64,000 nucleotides of DNA from an uncultured Bacillota bacterium (GTDB taxonomy: Bacteria; Bacillota_I; Bacilli_A; RFN20; CAG-826): assembly GCA_949293555.1 (NCBI GenBank), contig CASFDV010000001.1:174605-238604 (forward strand), read 5' to 3'. A program made the position numbers and the translations under genes. The notes below the pieces were generated by a model that ran no database searches, was not told the DNA's origin, and saw only the letters and a list, made by a program, of their open reading frames with translations. This document shows, in pieces, positions 36,794 to 44,631 of the stretch (position 1 is the stretch's first letter; every line of letters begins with the position of its first letter).

Positions 36794-38587
36794 CTAATGG
36801 GGGTAGCGCTCCCTGTCCTTCCGGTAGGAGGTGTGGAGGAGATGCTCCGCCTTCTCGCTTCCCGGCTCCCCCAGGAACTCCTTGTAGAGCGCCTGGACCT
36901 CCGGGTTGTTGTGGCTCTGGCGGACTTTCTTCCGCTCGTCGATGCCGTAGAGGATCGCCGCCCGCTTCGCGAGGTACGTCTCGAGGATGTCCTTCCCTTC
37001 CCGCGGGAGGAGGGTGGGCTTCACGAAGGGCTGGCCGCCGCCGTTGAGGCAGCCGCCGGGGCAGCCCATGATCTCGACGAAGGCGTACTCGCTCTTCCCG
37101 GCGCGGATGCTCTCGAGGATGGGACGGGCGTTGGCCGCCCCGGAGCAGACCGCGACCTTGACGGTGTTCCCGCCGATCTCGATCGCCGCCTCCTTGACGC
37201 CCTCGAAGCCGCGGACCTCCTCGAAGGCGACCTTCTCGTATTCCTTCCCGGTCAAGGTGAAGTAGGCGGTCCGGAGGGCAGCCTCCATCACTCCCCCGGT
37301 GACGCCGAAGATGACGCCGGCCCCGGAGCTTTCCCCGAGGATCGGGTCGAATTCCTCTTCCGGAAGCTCGTCGTAGAGGATGCCCGAGCGCTTGATGAGG
37401 AGCGCGAGCTCCCTCGTGGTGAGCACCGCATCCACGTCAGGAAGCCCGTCGACGCTGTTCGCCGGGCGCTCCTTCTCGTACTTCTTCGCCGTGCAGGGCA
37501 TCACGGACACCACGAAGATGTCCTCGGGATTGAGGCCTTCCTTCTCCGCGAAGTAGCTCTTGGTGATCGCCCCCTGCATCTCGTGCGGGGACTTGCAGGT
37601 GCTCACGTTCGGAATGAGGTCCGGATAAAAGTACTCGAGGTAGTTGATCCAGCCGGGCGAGCAGCTGGTGATCTGCGGGAGGGGGCCCGTCTTATGGAGC
37701 ATCCTCTCCAGGAGCTCGTGGCTTTCCTCCATGATGGTGAGGTCCGCGCCGAAGTCGACGTCGAACACCTTCCGGAAGCCGAGCCTCCTTATGGCGGCGA
37801 CCATCTTCCCCTCGCCGTTCTCCTCGCCGATCCGGTGCCCGAACTCCTCGCTGATCGCGGCCCGGACGGCCGGGGCGATCTGGCAGACGACGTACTTCCC
37901 TTCGCGGAAGGCCTCGTCGACTCTCTCGATCTCGCGCTTCTCGCTGAGGGCGCCGGTGGGGCAGACGTTCACGCACTGGCCGCACTGGAGGCAGGGGACG
38001 CTATCGAAGGAACGGTTCGCGATCGGGGCGACGATCGTCTGGAAGCCCCGGTTCTCGAAGCCGAGGATGCCGATCCCTGTCGCCTCCTTGCAACGCTCGA
38101 TGCAGCGCCCGCAAAGGATGCACTTGCTCGTGTCGCGGACGATGCCGGGGGCGAGGTCATCCTTCGTCGTCGGGGTCTTCTCTCCGAGGTAGCTTCCCGT
38201 CTTGGCGCCCGTGATGTTGGCGACCTCGAGGAGCTCGCACTCCCCGTTCCTCGAGCAGGTCTGGCACTCCTTGCTGTGGTTGGAGAGGAGGAGCTCGACC
38301 GCGGTCCTTCTCGCGCTCACCGCCATCGGGGAGCTGACGAGGATCTCGAAGCCCTTCGAGGCGGGGCATTCCTTGACGGGATAGACGCAGGAGGCGGTGA
38401 GGCGGGAGCCCCTCGTCCCCTTGATCTCGACGAGGCACACCCGGCAGGAGGCCAGGGAGTTATGCCCCTTGTTCCAGTAGCAGAGGGTGGGGATCCGGTA
38501 GCCGCAAGCCCTCGCCGCCTCGAGGACGGTGAGGGAATCGTCCACCTGGTATAGGCGCCCCTCGATCTTGATTTCGACAGTTGCCAT
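36794..38587 (-). CDS. hydA: [FeFe]-hydrogenase catalytic subunit HydA
   Basis: 597-residue multidomain hydrogenase. N-terminal plant-type [2Fe-2S] domain (CYWNKGHNSLASCRVC ... ASC), a His/Cys cluster (HSKECQTCSRNGEC), two [4Fe-4S] sites (CILCGRCIERC and CLQCGQCVNVC), then the H-cluster domain with all three signatures: TSCSPGW, MPCTAKKYE and MGCPGGCLNGGGQP. The shape matches the HydA subunit of trimeric NAD-dependent, often electron-bifurcating hydrogenases. The C-terminal small-subunit-like tail (LLHTSYRKDRERYPH) is present. Soluble and cytoplasmic. Assembly needs HydE, HydF and HydG, which are not in this window. Confidence 0.97.
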   Translation of the reverse strand: MATVEIKIEGRLYQVDDSLTVLEAARACGYRIPTLCYWNKGHNSLASCRVCLVEIKGTRGSRLTASCVYPVKECPASKGFEILVSSPMAVSARRTAVELLLSNHSKECQTCSRNGECELLEVANITGAKTGSYLGEKTPTTKDDLAPGIVRDTSKCILCGRCIERCKEATGIGILGFENRGFQTIVAPIANRSFDSVPCLQCGQCVNVCPTGALSEKREIERVDEAFREGKYVVCQIAPAVRAAISEEFGHRIGEENGEGKMVAAIRRLGFRKVFDVDFGADLTIMEESHELLERMLHKTGPLPQITSCSPGWINYLEYFYPDLIPNVSTCKSPHEMQGAITKSYFAEKEGLNPEDIFVVSVMPCTAKKYEKERPANSVDGLPDVDAVLTTRELALLIKRSGILYDELPEEEFDPILGESSGAGVIFGVTGGVMEAALRTAYFTLTGKEYEKVAFEEVRGFEGVKEAAIEIGGNTVKVAVCSGAANARPILESIRAGKSEYAFVEIMGCPGGCLNGGGQPFVKPTLLPREGKDILETYLAKRAAILYGIDERKKVRQSHNNPEVQALYKEFLGEPGSEKAEHLLHTSYRKDRERYPH

Positions 38588-38596
38588 GGTTCCCTC

Positions 38597-40474
38597 CTAC
38601 TTCCTCGCGATGGCCTTGAAGCGGCAGCTGCTCACGCAGGCGCCGCACTTGATGCACTTCTTCTGGTCGATGTGGTAGGGCTCCTTCCCGGGAACGCCGG
38701 TGATGGCCCCGACCGGGCAGTTCCTCGCGCAAAGGGAGCACTTCCGGCAAAGCTCGGGGTTGATCTCGATGCGGATGAGCCTCTTGCACACGTGCGCCGG
38801 GCATTCCTTCCTCTCCACGTGGGCGAGGTATTCCTCCGGGAACTTCTCCATCGTGGAAAGGATGGGGTTGGCCGCGGTCTGGCCGAGCGCGCATAAAGAG
38901 CCCTGGTGGATGACGGAGGCGAGCGCCTTCATCTCCTCGAGGGTCTCCTTCGTGCCCTTCCCCTCGACGATCTCGGAGAGCATCTCGTAGAGCCTCTTCG
39001 TCCCGATGCGGCAGGGGGTGCACTTCCCGCAGCTCTCGCTGCAGATGAAGTCCATGTAGAAGCGGGCGACGTCGACCATGCAGTTGTCCTCGTCCATGAC
39101 GATCGCGCCCCCCGAGCCCATCATCGAACCCTTGGCGAGGAGGGTGTCGTAGTCGATGGGGGTGTCGAGGTCCTCCTCGGTGAGGCAGCCGCCCGAAGGA
39201 CCGCCGGTCTGGATGGCCTTGAACTTCTTGCCGCCGGGAATGCCGCCGCCGATCTCGTAGATGAGCTCGCGGAGGGTCGTCCCCATCGGGACCTCGACGA
39301 GGCCGACGTTGTTGACCTTGCCGCCGAGGGCGAACACCTTCGTGCCCTTGCTCCCGTCGGTCCCGACCTCGCGGTACTTCTCGGCCCCCACGCGGATGAT
39401 GTAGGGAACCTGGGCGAGGGTCTCGACGTTGTTCACGCAGGTCGGCTTCCCCCAGAGCCCCTTGATCGCGGGGAACGGGGGCCGGGGGCGGGGCATGCCC
39501 CGCTTCCCTTCGATGGAATTGAGGAGCGCCGTCTCCTCGCCGCAGACGAAGGCGCCCGCGCCCTCGCGGATATGCGCGCGGAAGGAGAAGCCCGTCCCGA
39601 GGATGTTGTCCCCCAGGAGCCCGACCTTCTCCATGTCCTCGATCGCCCGGCGAAGGCGCTCGACGGCGACCGGGTACTCGGCGCGCACGTAGAAGTAGCC
39701 CTCGTGGGCCCCGAACGCGTAGCCGGCGATCATCATGCCCTCGATGACCTCGAAGGGGTTCCCCTCGAGGATCGAGCGGTCCATGAAGGCGCCGGGGTCG
39801 CCCTCGTCGCCGTTGCAGACGATGTACTTCTCCTCGCTCTTCTGGTCGGCGGCGAACTGCCACTTCCTCCCGGTGGGGAAGCCGGCGCCCCCTCTCCCCC
39901 GGAGCCCGGAGGCAAGCACCTCGTCGATGACCTCCTGGGGGGTCATGGAGGTGAGGGCCTTCTTCAGGGCCTTGAAGCCGTCGTAGCCGAGCGCTTCCTC
40001 GAGGAAGTCCGGGTTCACGAGGGAGCAGCCGTGGAGGCTGATCCGCATCTGGCGCTTGTAGAAGGTGATGTCGTCCTGGCGCTGGACCCTCTCGTGGGTC
40101 ACGGGGTCCACGTAAAGGAGGCGCTCGACGATGCGCCCGTTCACGAGATCCTCCTCGACGATGTCCGCGACGTCCTTCGCCTTGACCTTGCAGTAGAGGG
40201 TGTCCTCCGGGTAGATCTTCACGAAGGGGCCCTGCGAGCAGAAGCCGAAGCATCCGACGTGGTTCACCGTGACGCTCCGGGAAAGCCCGCGCTCCTCGAC
40301 GAGGCGCTCGAATTCCTTGAGGATCGCCTCCGAGTCGTTGGAAAGGCAGCCGGTCCCTCCGCAGACGAGGACGGCGCGCTTGCCGCCCTTGCCGGAGATC
40401 TTCTTCTCGAAGGCCTCCGTGCAGCTTTCGATCGCGGAATCCAGTTCCGCGGGGTTCTTGATCTCTTCGATCAT
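38597..40474 (-). CDS. hydB: HydB: NuoF-like NAD(H)/FMN subunit of [FeFe]-hydrogenase
   Basis: 625 residues. An N-terminal thioredoxin-like [2Fe-2S] domain (CGGTGC ... HVGCFGFCSQGP), the FMN/NADH fold (GLRGRGGAGFPTGRKW; CNGDEGDPGAFMDR), the [4Fe-4S] site SCGKCTPCRIGTKRL, and a C-terminal two-cluster ferredoxin (CRKCSLCARNC, CIKCGAC). This domain order is that of HydB of bifurcating hydrogenases and is longer than NuoF. It overlaps hydC by one base (TGATG) and precedes hydA by nine. Confidence 0.96.
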   Translation of the reverse strand: MIEEIKNPAELDSAIESCTEAFEKKISGKGGKRAVLVCGGTGCLSNDSEAILKEFERLVEERGLSRSVTVNHVGCFGFCSQGPFVKIYPEDTLYCKVKAKDVADIVEEDLVNGRIVERLLYVDPVTHERVQRQDDITFYKRQMRISLHGCSLVNPDFLEEALGYDGFKALKKALTSMTPQEVIDEVLASGLRGRGGAGFPTGRKWQFAADQKSEEKYIVCNGDEGDPGAFMDRSILEGNPFEVIEGMMIAGYAFGAHEGYFYVRAEYPVAVERLRRAIEDMEKVGLLGDNILGTGFSFRAHIREGAGAFVCGEETALLNSIEGKRGMPRPRPPFPAIKGLWGKPTCVNNVETLAQVPYIIRVGAEKYREVGTDGSKGTKVFALGGKVNNVGLVEVPMGTTLRELIYEIGGGIPGGKKFKAIQTGGPSGGCLTEEDLDTPIDYDTLLAKGSMMGSGGAIVMDEDNCMVDVARFYMDFICSESCGKCTPCRIGTKRLYEMLSEIVEGKGTKETLEEMKALASVIHQGSLCALGQTAANPILSTMEKFPEEYLAHVERKECPAHVCKRLIRIEINPELCRKCSLCARNCPVGAITGVPGKEPYHIDQKKCIKCGACVSSCRFKAIARK

Positions 40475-40959
40475 CAGGCGACCTCCTCCATCTTGCGGTA
40501 TTCGGCGACGATCGCCGGGACCTTGTCCGGGGTGACCATCGGGTAGACCTTCCCGTTGACGCTGACGGCGGGGGCGAGGGCGCAGGCACCGATGCAGCGG
40601 AGCGCCTCGATCGTGAAGAGGCCGTCCGCGCTCGTCTCGCCCGTCTTGATCGCGAGGACCTCCTCGAACTTGTCGATGACGGCCTGGCTGTTCTTCACGT
40701 AGCAGGCGGTCCCGAGGCACACCCCGATCACGTACTTCCCCTTCGGGTTGAGGGAGAAGAAGTTATAGAAGGTGACGACCCCGTACACCTCGCTCACGGG
40801 AAGGGAAAGCTTCTCCGCGACGATCTCCTGCACCTCGAAGGGAATGTAGCCGAACTCCCTCTGGATCTCTTCGAGAACGATCATGAGGGGCGAGGGCTCC
40901 CCCTTGTGGGAGTCGCAGATCCTCTCGATCTTCTCCCTGCTGTCGGCGCGTATGGCCAT
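40474..40959 (-). CDS. hydC: HydC: NuoE-like [2Fe-2S] subunit
   Basis: 161-residue thioredoxin-fold ferredoxin with helical N-terminus (LEEIQREFGYIPFEVQEIVAEKL) and four cluster ligands in CLGTAC and CIGAC. It passes electrons between the HydB flavin and HydA clusters. First gene of the hydrogenase operon; CCAGGAGGTACC precedes the ATG. Together the three genes would couple NADH and reduced ferredoxin oxidation to H2, or the reverse (family knowledge). Confidence 0.96.
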   Translation of the reverse strand: MAIRADSREKIERICDSHKGEPSPLMIVLEEIQREFGYIPFEVQEIVAEKLSLPVSEVYGVVTFYNFFSLNPKGKYVIGVCLGTACYVKNSQAVIDKFEEVLAIKTGETSADGLFTIEALRCIGACALAPAVSVNGKVYPMVTPDKVPAIVAEYRKMEEVA

Positions 40960-41013
40960 CGACGGTACCTCCTGGCGGCTCGCCGCGATGAAAAGGACGG
41001 CGATACAGAGTTG

Positions 41014-41041
41014 ATTTTAAGCGCGTGGGCGCGCATGGCAA
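41014..41041 (-). promoter_or_regulatory. Promoter of the hydrogenase operon
   Basis: Minus-strand TTGCCA (41041-41036), 16-base spacer, TAAAAT (41019-41014), about 55 bases before hydC. The spacer is very GC-rich (GCGCGCCCACGCGC) between an AT-rich -10 and the -35. Confidence 0.6.
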
Positions 41042-41330
41042 CGAAAGGATGGAAAGGAAGGGGATTTCCGGAGTGAATTACCGGCTTACCGATTTATAAG
41101 GAGGACAAGCGCGTTTGAATTGACTTTACAAAGAGGAATATGCTACCTCCGATAATCTCCCCCCTTCAGTTGCCCTAGATAAAATAGGATTTGCAAAAAG
41201 CCCATCTGAGAGCACGTTGCGGCCGAGGCTTCTATCGCCAGCAGTGAATCGCAGGTTATGAAGCTGCCATACGAGGACAGAGTCCGCTGCCCTCTACTCC
41301 TGCTGGAACCTGTGTCGGGAGGAAACGACA
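41042..41330. other. Non-coding stretch between divergent units
   Basis: Together with the hyd promoter region this is a gap of 370 bases without a gene. No tRNA, riboswitch or inverted-repeat element was recognised. On the plus strand TTGAAT (41115-41120), 18 bases and TATGCT (41139-41144) could be a promoter for the plus-strand island, leaving a leader of about 180 bases. The stretch is more AT-rich than the surroundings. Two CGGTAA copies (minus strand, near 41080-41095) were noted but fit no known site. Confidence 0.35.
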
Positions 41331-41819
41331 ATGAAGAAAGTCAACCATCTGCTCGCCTGCTACACAGGCGTCGTTACTCTGCTTTTCTTCCTCGACACAG
41401 GGACGTTCCTTCATTTCAGCGGATATTGGTATCCGTCAGCCTACCTAGTCATCTACACCGTCCTCTTCGGCCTCATTCCACTTTACACGGTTCTCTATCG
41501 CCCCATATCCCGGAAGATCCGCGAAAGCAAGAAGGGAGCGAAATGGGGAATGGACGAGTTCGCCAGGGACCCTTTCTTCGCAAGATGCTTCCTATCCATG
41601 TCGATTGTCCTGGCGCTCGTGTCCCTCGTCGCGTTCTTCGCCATGGATATCTACGCGAGGGTGTCAGCATCGGGAATCACAGAATGTCTGTACCGCATGA
41701 CGGATGAGCATTGGCAGATGGGCCTCATCATCCTGTTCGGCACCGCGCTCCCAAACTTCATCGTCTACGTCCTTTGCAAGATCTGGGCCTACTTCCGTCC
41801 TGAGGTTAAGGACGAATAG
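41331..41819 (+). CDS. Unrecognised four-helix membrane protein (162 aa), plus-strand island
   Basis: Four membrane segments: HLLACYTGVVTLLFFL, SAYLVIYTVLFGLIPLYTVL, CFLSMSIVLALVSLVAFFAM and MGLIILFGTALPNFIVYVLC, with a basic loop (RPISRKIRESKKGAKWG) between helices 2 and 3. GGAGG lies 9 bases before the ATG, so the gene looks translated. I recognise no family. It is one of only three plus-strand genes and is less GC-rich than the genes around it, which suggests recent arrival. Confidence 0.6.
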   Translation: MKKVNHLLACYTGVVTLLFFLDTGTFLHFSGYWYPSAYLVIYTVLFGLIPLYTVLYRPISRKIRESKKGAKWGMDEFARDPFFARCFLSMSIVLALVSLVAFFAMDIYARVSASGITECLYRMTDEHWQMGLIILFGTALPNFIVYVLCKIWAYFRPEVKDE

Positions 41820-41846
41820 AACTTCTTGCCCTGTAACTCGCCCCGG

Positions 41847-42377
41847 ATGAGCTACTTCCTCAGGAAAAGCGTCCGCAAAAGGGGGCTATATCTCCAGATA
41901 TACGAATCCCATTACTGCAAAGAACGAAAGAAAACCGTTACCCGTTTCGTCATGACCATCGGGTACCACGAGGACCTGAAGAAGATTCATCGCGACCCTG
42001 TTGACCATGGGCTTTCGCTGGTTCGGGCGATGAACTGCGACGTCCCTAGGAAAATCCGGGGAAAAACAAGACGGGCGGACATCGACAATGCCCGCTTTGT
42101 CGACATCGTCAGGCCGCTGGAGCTTCTGCGCGCGGCAATGGACGGCAAGGAGGCCCTTCCCCAGCTCCAGGAACGTCTTTCCCTTATCGGGGATATCGCC
42201 GCGCAGAACGATGCGGAAGGCCGGAATATGCGTCATGTCTTGTCCCGCCTCTGGGAAAGCCACGATCCCCTCCTGGGAGGCCTCATGCGCATGTCCCATG
42301 AAGCCGGGTTCCTTGACGAATTCGCCGAAGCAGCGCTCTTCCCCCTCATCCCCCACGGAGAAAGTTCCTCATCATGA
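41847..42377 (+). CDS. Protein with IS1634-type transposase-like N-terminus and unrelated C-terminus
   Basis: 176 residues from the ATG at 41847. The first ~55 residues (SYFLRKSVRKRGLYLQIYES ... IGYHEDLK ... DPVDHG) match the usual opening of IS1634-family transposases (x-F-x-K-K-x-x-x-K-x-G-x-YLQIYES, GYxxDLK, DP). After that the DDE-transposase core is missing; instead about 115 residues of helical sequence (LELLRAAMDGKEALPQLQERL, NMRHVLSRLWESHDPLLGGLM) end at a stop. So it is either a broken transposase whose frame ran into other DNA, or a captured N-terminal domain with a new use. No insertion-sequence ends were found. No good ribosome binding site precedes it. Confidence 0.5.
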   Translation: MSYFLRKSVRKRGLYLQIYESHYCKERKKTVTRFVMTIGYHEDLKKIHRDPVDHGLSLVRAMNCDVPRKIRGKTRRADIDNARFVDIVRPLELLRAAMDGKEALPQLQERLSLIGDIAAQNDAEGRNMRHVLSRLWESHDPLLGGLMRMSHEAGFLDEFAEAALFPLIPHGESSSS

Positions 42378-42748
42378 CAGACCACCGCTTCTTCCCTGTC
42401 GCGATCCTGGACGCTGGAAAGCTATCGCAATCCAAGTCCTATGTGAAAAACATCAAAGCTGAGCTTCCTAGCGTTTGTTCCTGCCTCTACTACGGCTCGC
42501 CCCACCAATACGAAGCGATTCACAGAGAAGCCAGGGAATGCTTGCCTTGCCTTTTGAGGAACCAAACCGAAACCGATGGGGCAAGGCGCCTTTTCTCTAT
42601 CATTGAAATGGGAAACAATATGGTGGAAGTTGCCTTCCCTCCGGAAAGCCAGACCCCTCCGGACGCGAAGGCTTGGTTCGTCTTCTTCGCCGTTCTCCTG
42701 AGGTCGTACCAAGATAAGCGCGCGATCAATCCGGATGCTTCCTTCTGA
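42374..42748 (+). CDS. Unrecognised 124-residue protein in the plus-strand island
   Basis: Starts by a four-base overlap (ATGA) with the previous gene, which argues that both are real and translated together. The sequence (DHRFFPVAILDAGKLSQSKSYVKNI-like start, CSCLYYGS, then a C-terminal WFVFFAVLLRSY helix) has no membrane span and matches nothing I know. The three Cys and ECLPCL do not form a clear zinc site. Confidence 0.45.
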   Translation: MTDHRFFPVAILDAGKLSQSKSYVKNIKAELPSVCSCLYYGSPHQYEAIHREARECLPCLLRNQTETDGARRLFSIIEMGNNMVEVAFPPESQTPPDAKAWFVFFAVLLRSYQDKRAINPDASF

Positions 42749-42775
42749 AATGGATTTCCCCGAAGCAAGGGAAAC

Positions 42776-42798
42776 CCTGGCTAAGAGGCCAAGCCAGG
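42776..42798 (+). terminator. Possible terminator of the plus-strand island
   Basis: CCTGGCT (42776-42782) pairs with AGCCAGG (42792-42798) and is followed by ACTCCCTTTCTTTCC. The T-run is broken, so termination may be partial; a stronger, symmetric hairpin follows at 42881. Confidence 0.45.
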
Positions 42799-42880
42799 AC
42801 TCCCTTTCTTTCCCGCTGGCCAAAGACGCCTTCCCCAAATCTGTTTCACGGGGGAAGAACTACTTTGGCTAACGAAAAAA

Positions 42881-42899
42881 GGAGGCAGAACCCGCCTCC
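42881..42899 (-). terminator. Terminator of the DUF898-like gene, symmetric
   Basis: Minus-strand AAAGGAGGC / GCCTCCTTTTTT stem-loop; on the plus strand the same hairpin is preceded by A-residues and followed by TTTC, so it can also stop transcription of the island coming from the other side. Confidence 0.85.
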
Positions 42900-42913
42900 T
42901 TTCGCCGTTTTCC

Positions 42914-44101
42914 TTATTCCGGGCTCTCGAAGTAGGTGTTCTCCGCGATCCAGCAGAGGATCGGGCACTTGATGATCGCGTAGAGCCCGCAGGTGATGAG
43001 GGAGAGCAGGACGCTCTTGAGCCATGTGAGGAAGTAGTCCCCGCCGCTGCCCTCGAAGGCGACGCGCATCCCCGCGTACTTGGTGTGCTCCATCTGGTAG
43101 CGCGTGATCCTCGCGTACGCCCAGGGGCTATAGATCCCGCAGGTGATGAGCGTCAGGAGGCCGGAGGCCAGGCGGACCAGGAAGAGTCCGAGGACGCTGC
43201 CGTCGTAGTCCCCGTCCTCCTCGGTTCCGACCGGGCAGCCTTCGTAAGAGGTGTTCCTCGCCTTCCACTGGAGGAGCCTCTTCTCCACCCAGAGGCCATA
43301 GATTCCGCAGGTGACGATAGTGAGCAGGAGCCACTTGATCCAGTTTCCGAAGAGACCGGCGGCGGTCCCGTGCCAGACGAGCTTCCTTCCGGAGACGAGC
43401 ATGTGCTCCGTCTTGTAGCGGTAGATCCAGTTCACCGCGATGGGGAGGCAGATGCCGCAGGTGCAGATGGTAAGGAGCGAGCCGAGGAGCGACCATCCCC
43501 AGAGCTCAAGCCCGTTCCCGACGAACTTGCTCTCCCCTTCGGGGACCGTCCCCTTGGCCAGGCGCTCGGCGCGCTCGATGCGCTCCTTCCTCTCCTCATC
43601 GTGGCGGGCTCTCCTTTCCTCCGCCTCGATGTCCTTCTCCTCGCCCGGGGCGATCCTCCCCGCGTAGCGGATCCCCATGATCGACCCGATGAGGAGAGGG
43701 ATCGCGAAGATAAGGCCGATGATCGTCGGGAAAAGGATGAGAACGATGTTCCCTCCCTGGAAGGCCCCGTCGTCCATCAGCCCGAGGGAGAAGCCGAGGC
43801 CGAGGCTAAGCCCGATGAGGGCGATCGAGGAAGCGAGGGAAACCCAGTTCGCAGCCTTCCCTTTCTTCGCAAGCCCCGCGAAGAGGAGGTGGAAGAGGGC
43901 GGCTGCCCCCGTGATGATCGCGATATCCCCCGGAAGCGCGACGAGGTAGGGCGGGATCATCACGTAGTTCGGGTCATCCTTGGGAAGCGACGCCTGGGCG
44001 GACATCACGAAGTAGGACACGAGCGAGACGAGAAAAACAATCGCAGCGATGATGCCGAAGACAAGCCGCAAGGTCTTTCCGGAAAATGGCTTCTTTTTCA
44101 T
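42914..44101 (-). CDS. DUF898/YjgN-like membrane protein with three repeats
   Basis: 395 residues. The N-terminal half has four membrane helices (VFGIIAAIVFLVSLVSYF onward) and a charged coiled-coil-like linker (EEKDIEAEERRARHDEERKERIERAERLA). From ~195 to the end there are three copies of a two-helix unit: a helix ending in TCGI(C/Y), then a loop with aromatic residues (IYRYKTEHMLVSGRKLVWHG; RITRYQMEHTKYAGMRVAFEG), as in DUF898. The family has no proven function. AAAGGAG precedes the ATG. It stands alone between two terminators, so it is monocistronic. Confidence 0.75.
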   Translation of the reverse strand: MKKKPFSGKTLRLVFGIIAAIVFLVSLVSYFVMSAQASLPKDDPNYVMIPPYLVALPGDIAIITGAAALFHLLFAGLAKKGKAANWVSLASSIALIGLSLGLGFSLGLMDDGAFQGGNIVLILFPTIIGLIFAIPLLIGSIMGIRYAGRIAPGEEKDIEAEERRARHDEERKERIERAERLAKGTVPEGESKFVGNGLELWGWSLLGSLLTICTCGICLPIAVNWIYRYKTEHMLVSGRKLVWHGTAAGLFGNWIKWLLLTIVTCGIYGLWVEKRLLQWKARNTSYEGCPVGTEEDGDYDGSVLGLFLVRLASGLLTLITCGIYSPWAYARITRYQMEHTKYAGMRVAFEGSGGDYFLTWLKSVLLSLITCGLYAIIKCPILCWIAENTYFESPE

Positions 44102-44120
44102 GAAGACTCCTTTCCGGAAG

Positions 44121-44149
44121 AGTCTAAGGTTTCCTCGGGAATTTGTGAA
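44121..44149 (-). promoter_or_regulatory. Likely promoter of the DUF898-like gene
   Basis: Minus-strand TTCACA (44149-44144), 17-base spacer, TAGACT (44126-44121), 19 bases before the start codon, between the rplQ terminator and the gene. Confidence 0.4.
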
Positions 44150-44185
44150 TGGTTCGGAGGGAAAACTACTCCAGCCAAGAGAAAA

Positions 44186-44209
44186 GCGCCCTCCCCGGAA
44201 GGAAGGCGC
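44186..44209 (-). terminator. Terminator of the S10-spc-alpha operon
   Basis: Minus-strand GCGCC-TTCC ... GGA-GGGCGC stem followed by TTTTCT, 15 bases after the rplQ stop. It ends a transcription unit of about 15 kb. Confidence 0.85.
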
Positions 44210-44224
44210 CTGTTCCCAGGGCGC

Positions 44225-44629
44225 TTAGTCCTGGACGAAGCGGACGAGCACGATCTCGGCGTTGTCGCCGCGACGGGGCCCGAGCTTGAAGGCCTGGGTG
44301 TAGCCGCCCTGGCGCTCCTTGTAGCGGGGCGCGATGTCGTCGAAGAGCACCTTGAGAGCGCTCCTCCCGTCCTTGGCGAGGATGTTCTCGCGGACGATGC
44401 GGGCCGCCTGGCGGCGGGAGGCGAGGTCGCCCTTCTTCGCGAAGGTGACGCAGCGCTCCGTCTCCGAGACGAGCTCCCTGACGACGCCGGAAGGAACCTT
44501 GATCTCCCCGTGGACGATGAGCTCGCTCACGTGGTTGCGGATCATGCTCCATTCCTTGCTGGCGGTCCAGCCGGCCTTGAAGCGGACGCCGGCCTTGCCG
44601 TGGACGTTCTTCCTACCTTGTCTTGCCAT
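44225..44629 (-). CDS. rplQ: 50S ribosomal protein bL17
   Basis: 134 residues, starting MARQGRKNVHGKAG; a longer frame upstream overlaps rpoA and is rejected. The core VRELVSETERCVTFAKKGDLASRRQAAR and the C-terminal YTQAFKLGPRRGDNAEIVLVRFV are typical. Where most bacteria have a KLGR(T/P)xxHR start, this protein has GKAGVRFKAGWTASKEW, an altered N-terminus. Last gene of the operon. Confidence 0.95.
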   Translation of the reverse strand: MARQGRKNVHGKAGVRFKAGWTASKEWSMIRNHVSELIVHGEIKVPSGVVRELVSETERCVTFAKKGDLASRRQAARIVRENILAKDGRSALKVLFDDIAPRYKERQGGYTQAFKLGPRRGDNAEIVLVRFVQD

Positions 44630-44631
44630 GG

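Noticed and set aside
41070..41100. Rex-type redox operator before the hydrogenase operon
   Set aside because: Only two CGGTAA copies are present; the TTGTGA-N6-TCACAA pattern of Rex is not found.
41826..42377. Complete IS1634 insertion sequence
   Set aside because: Only the first ~55 residues resemble the transposase; the catalytic core, inverted ends and target duplication are missing.
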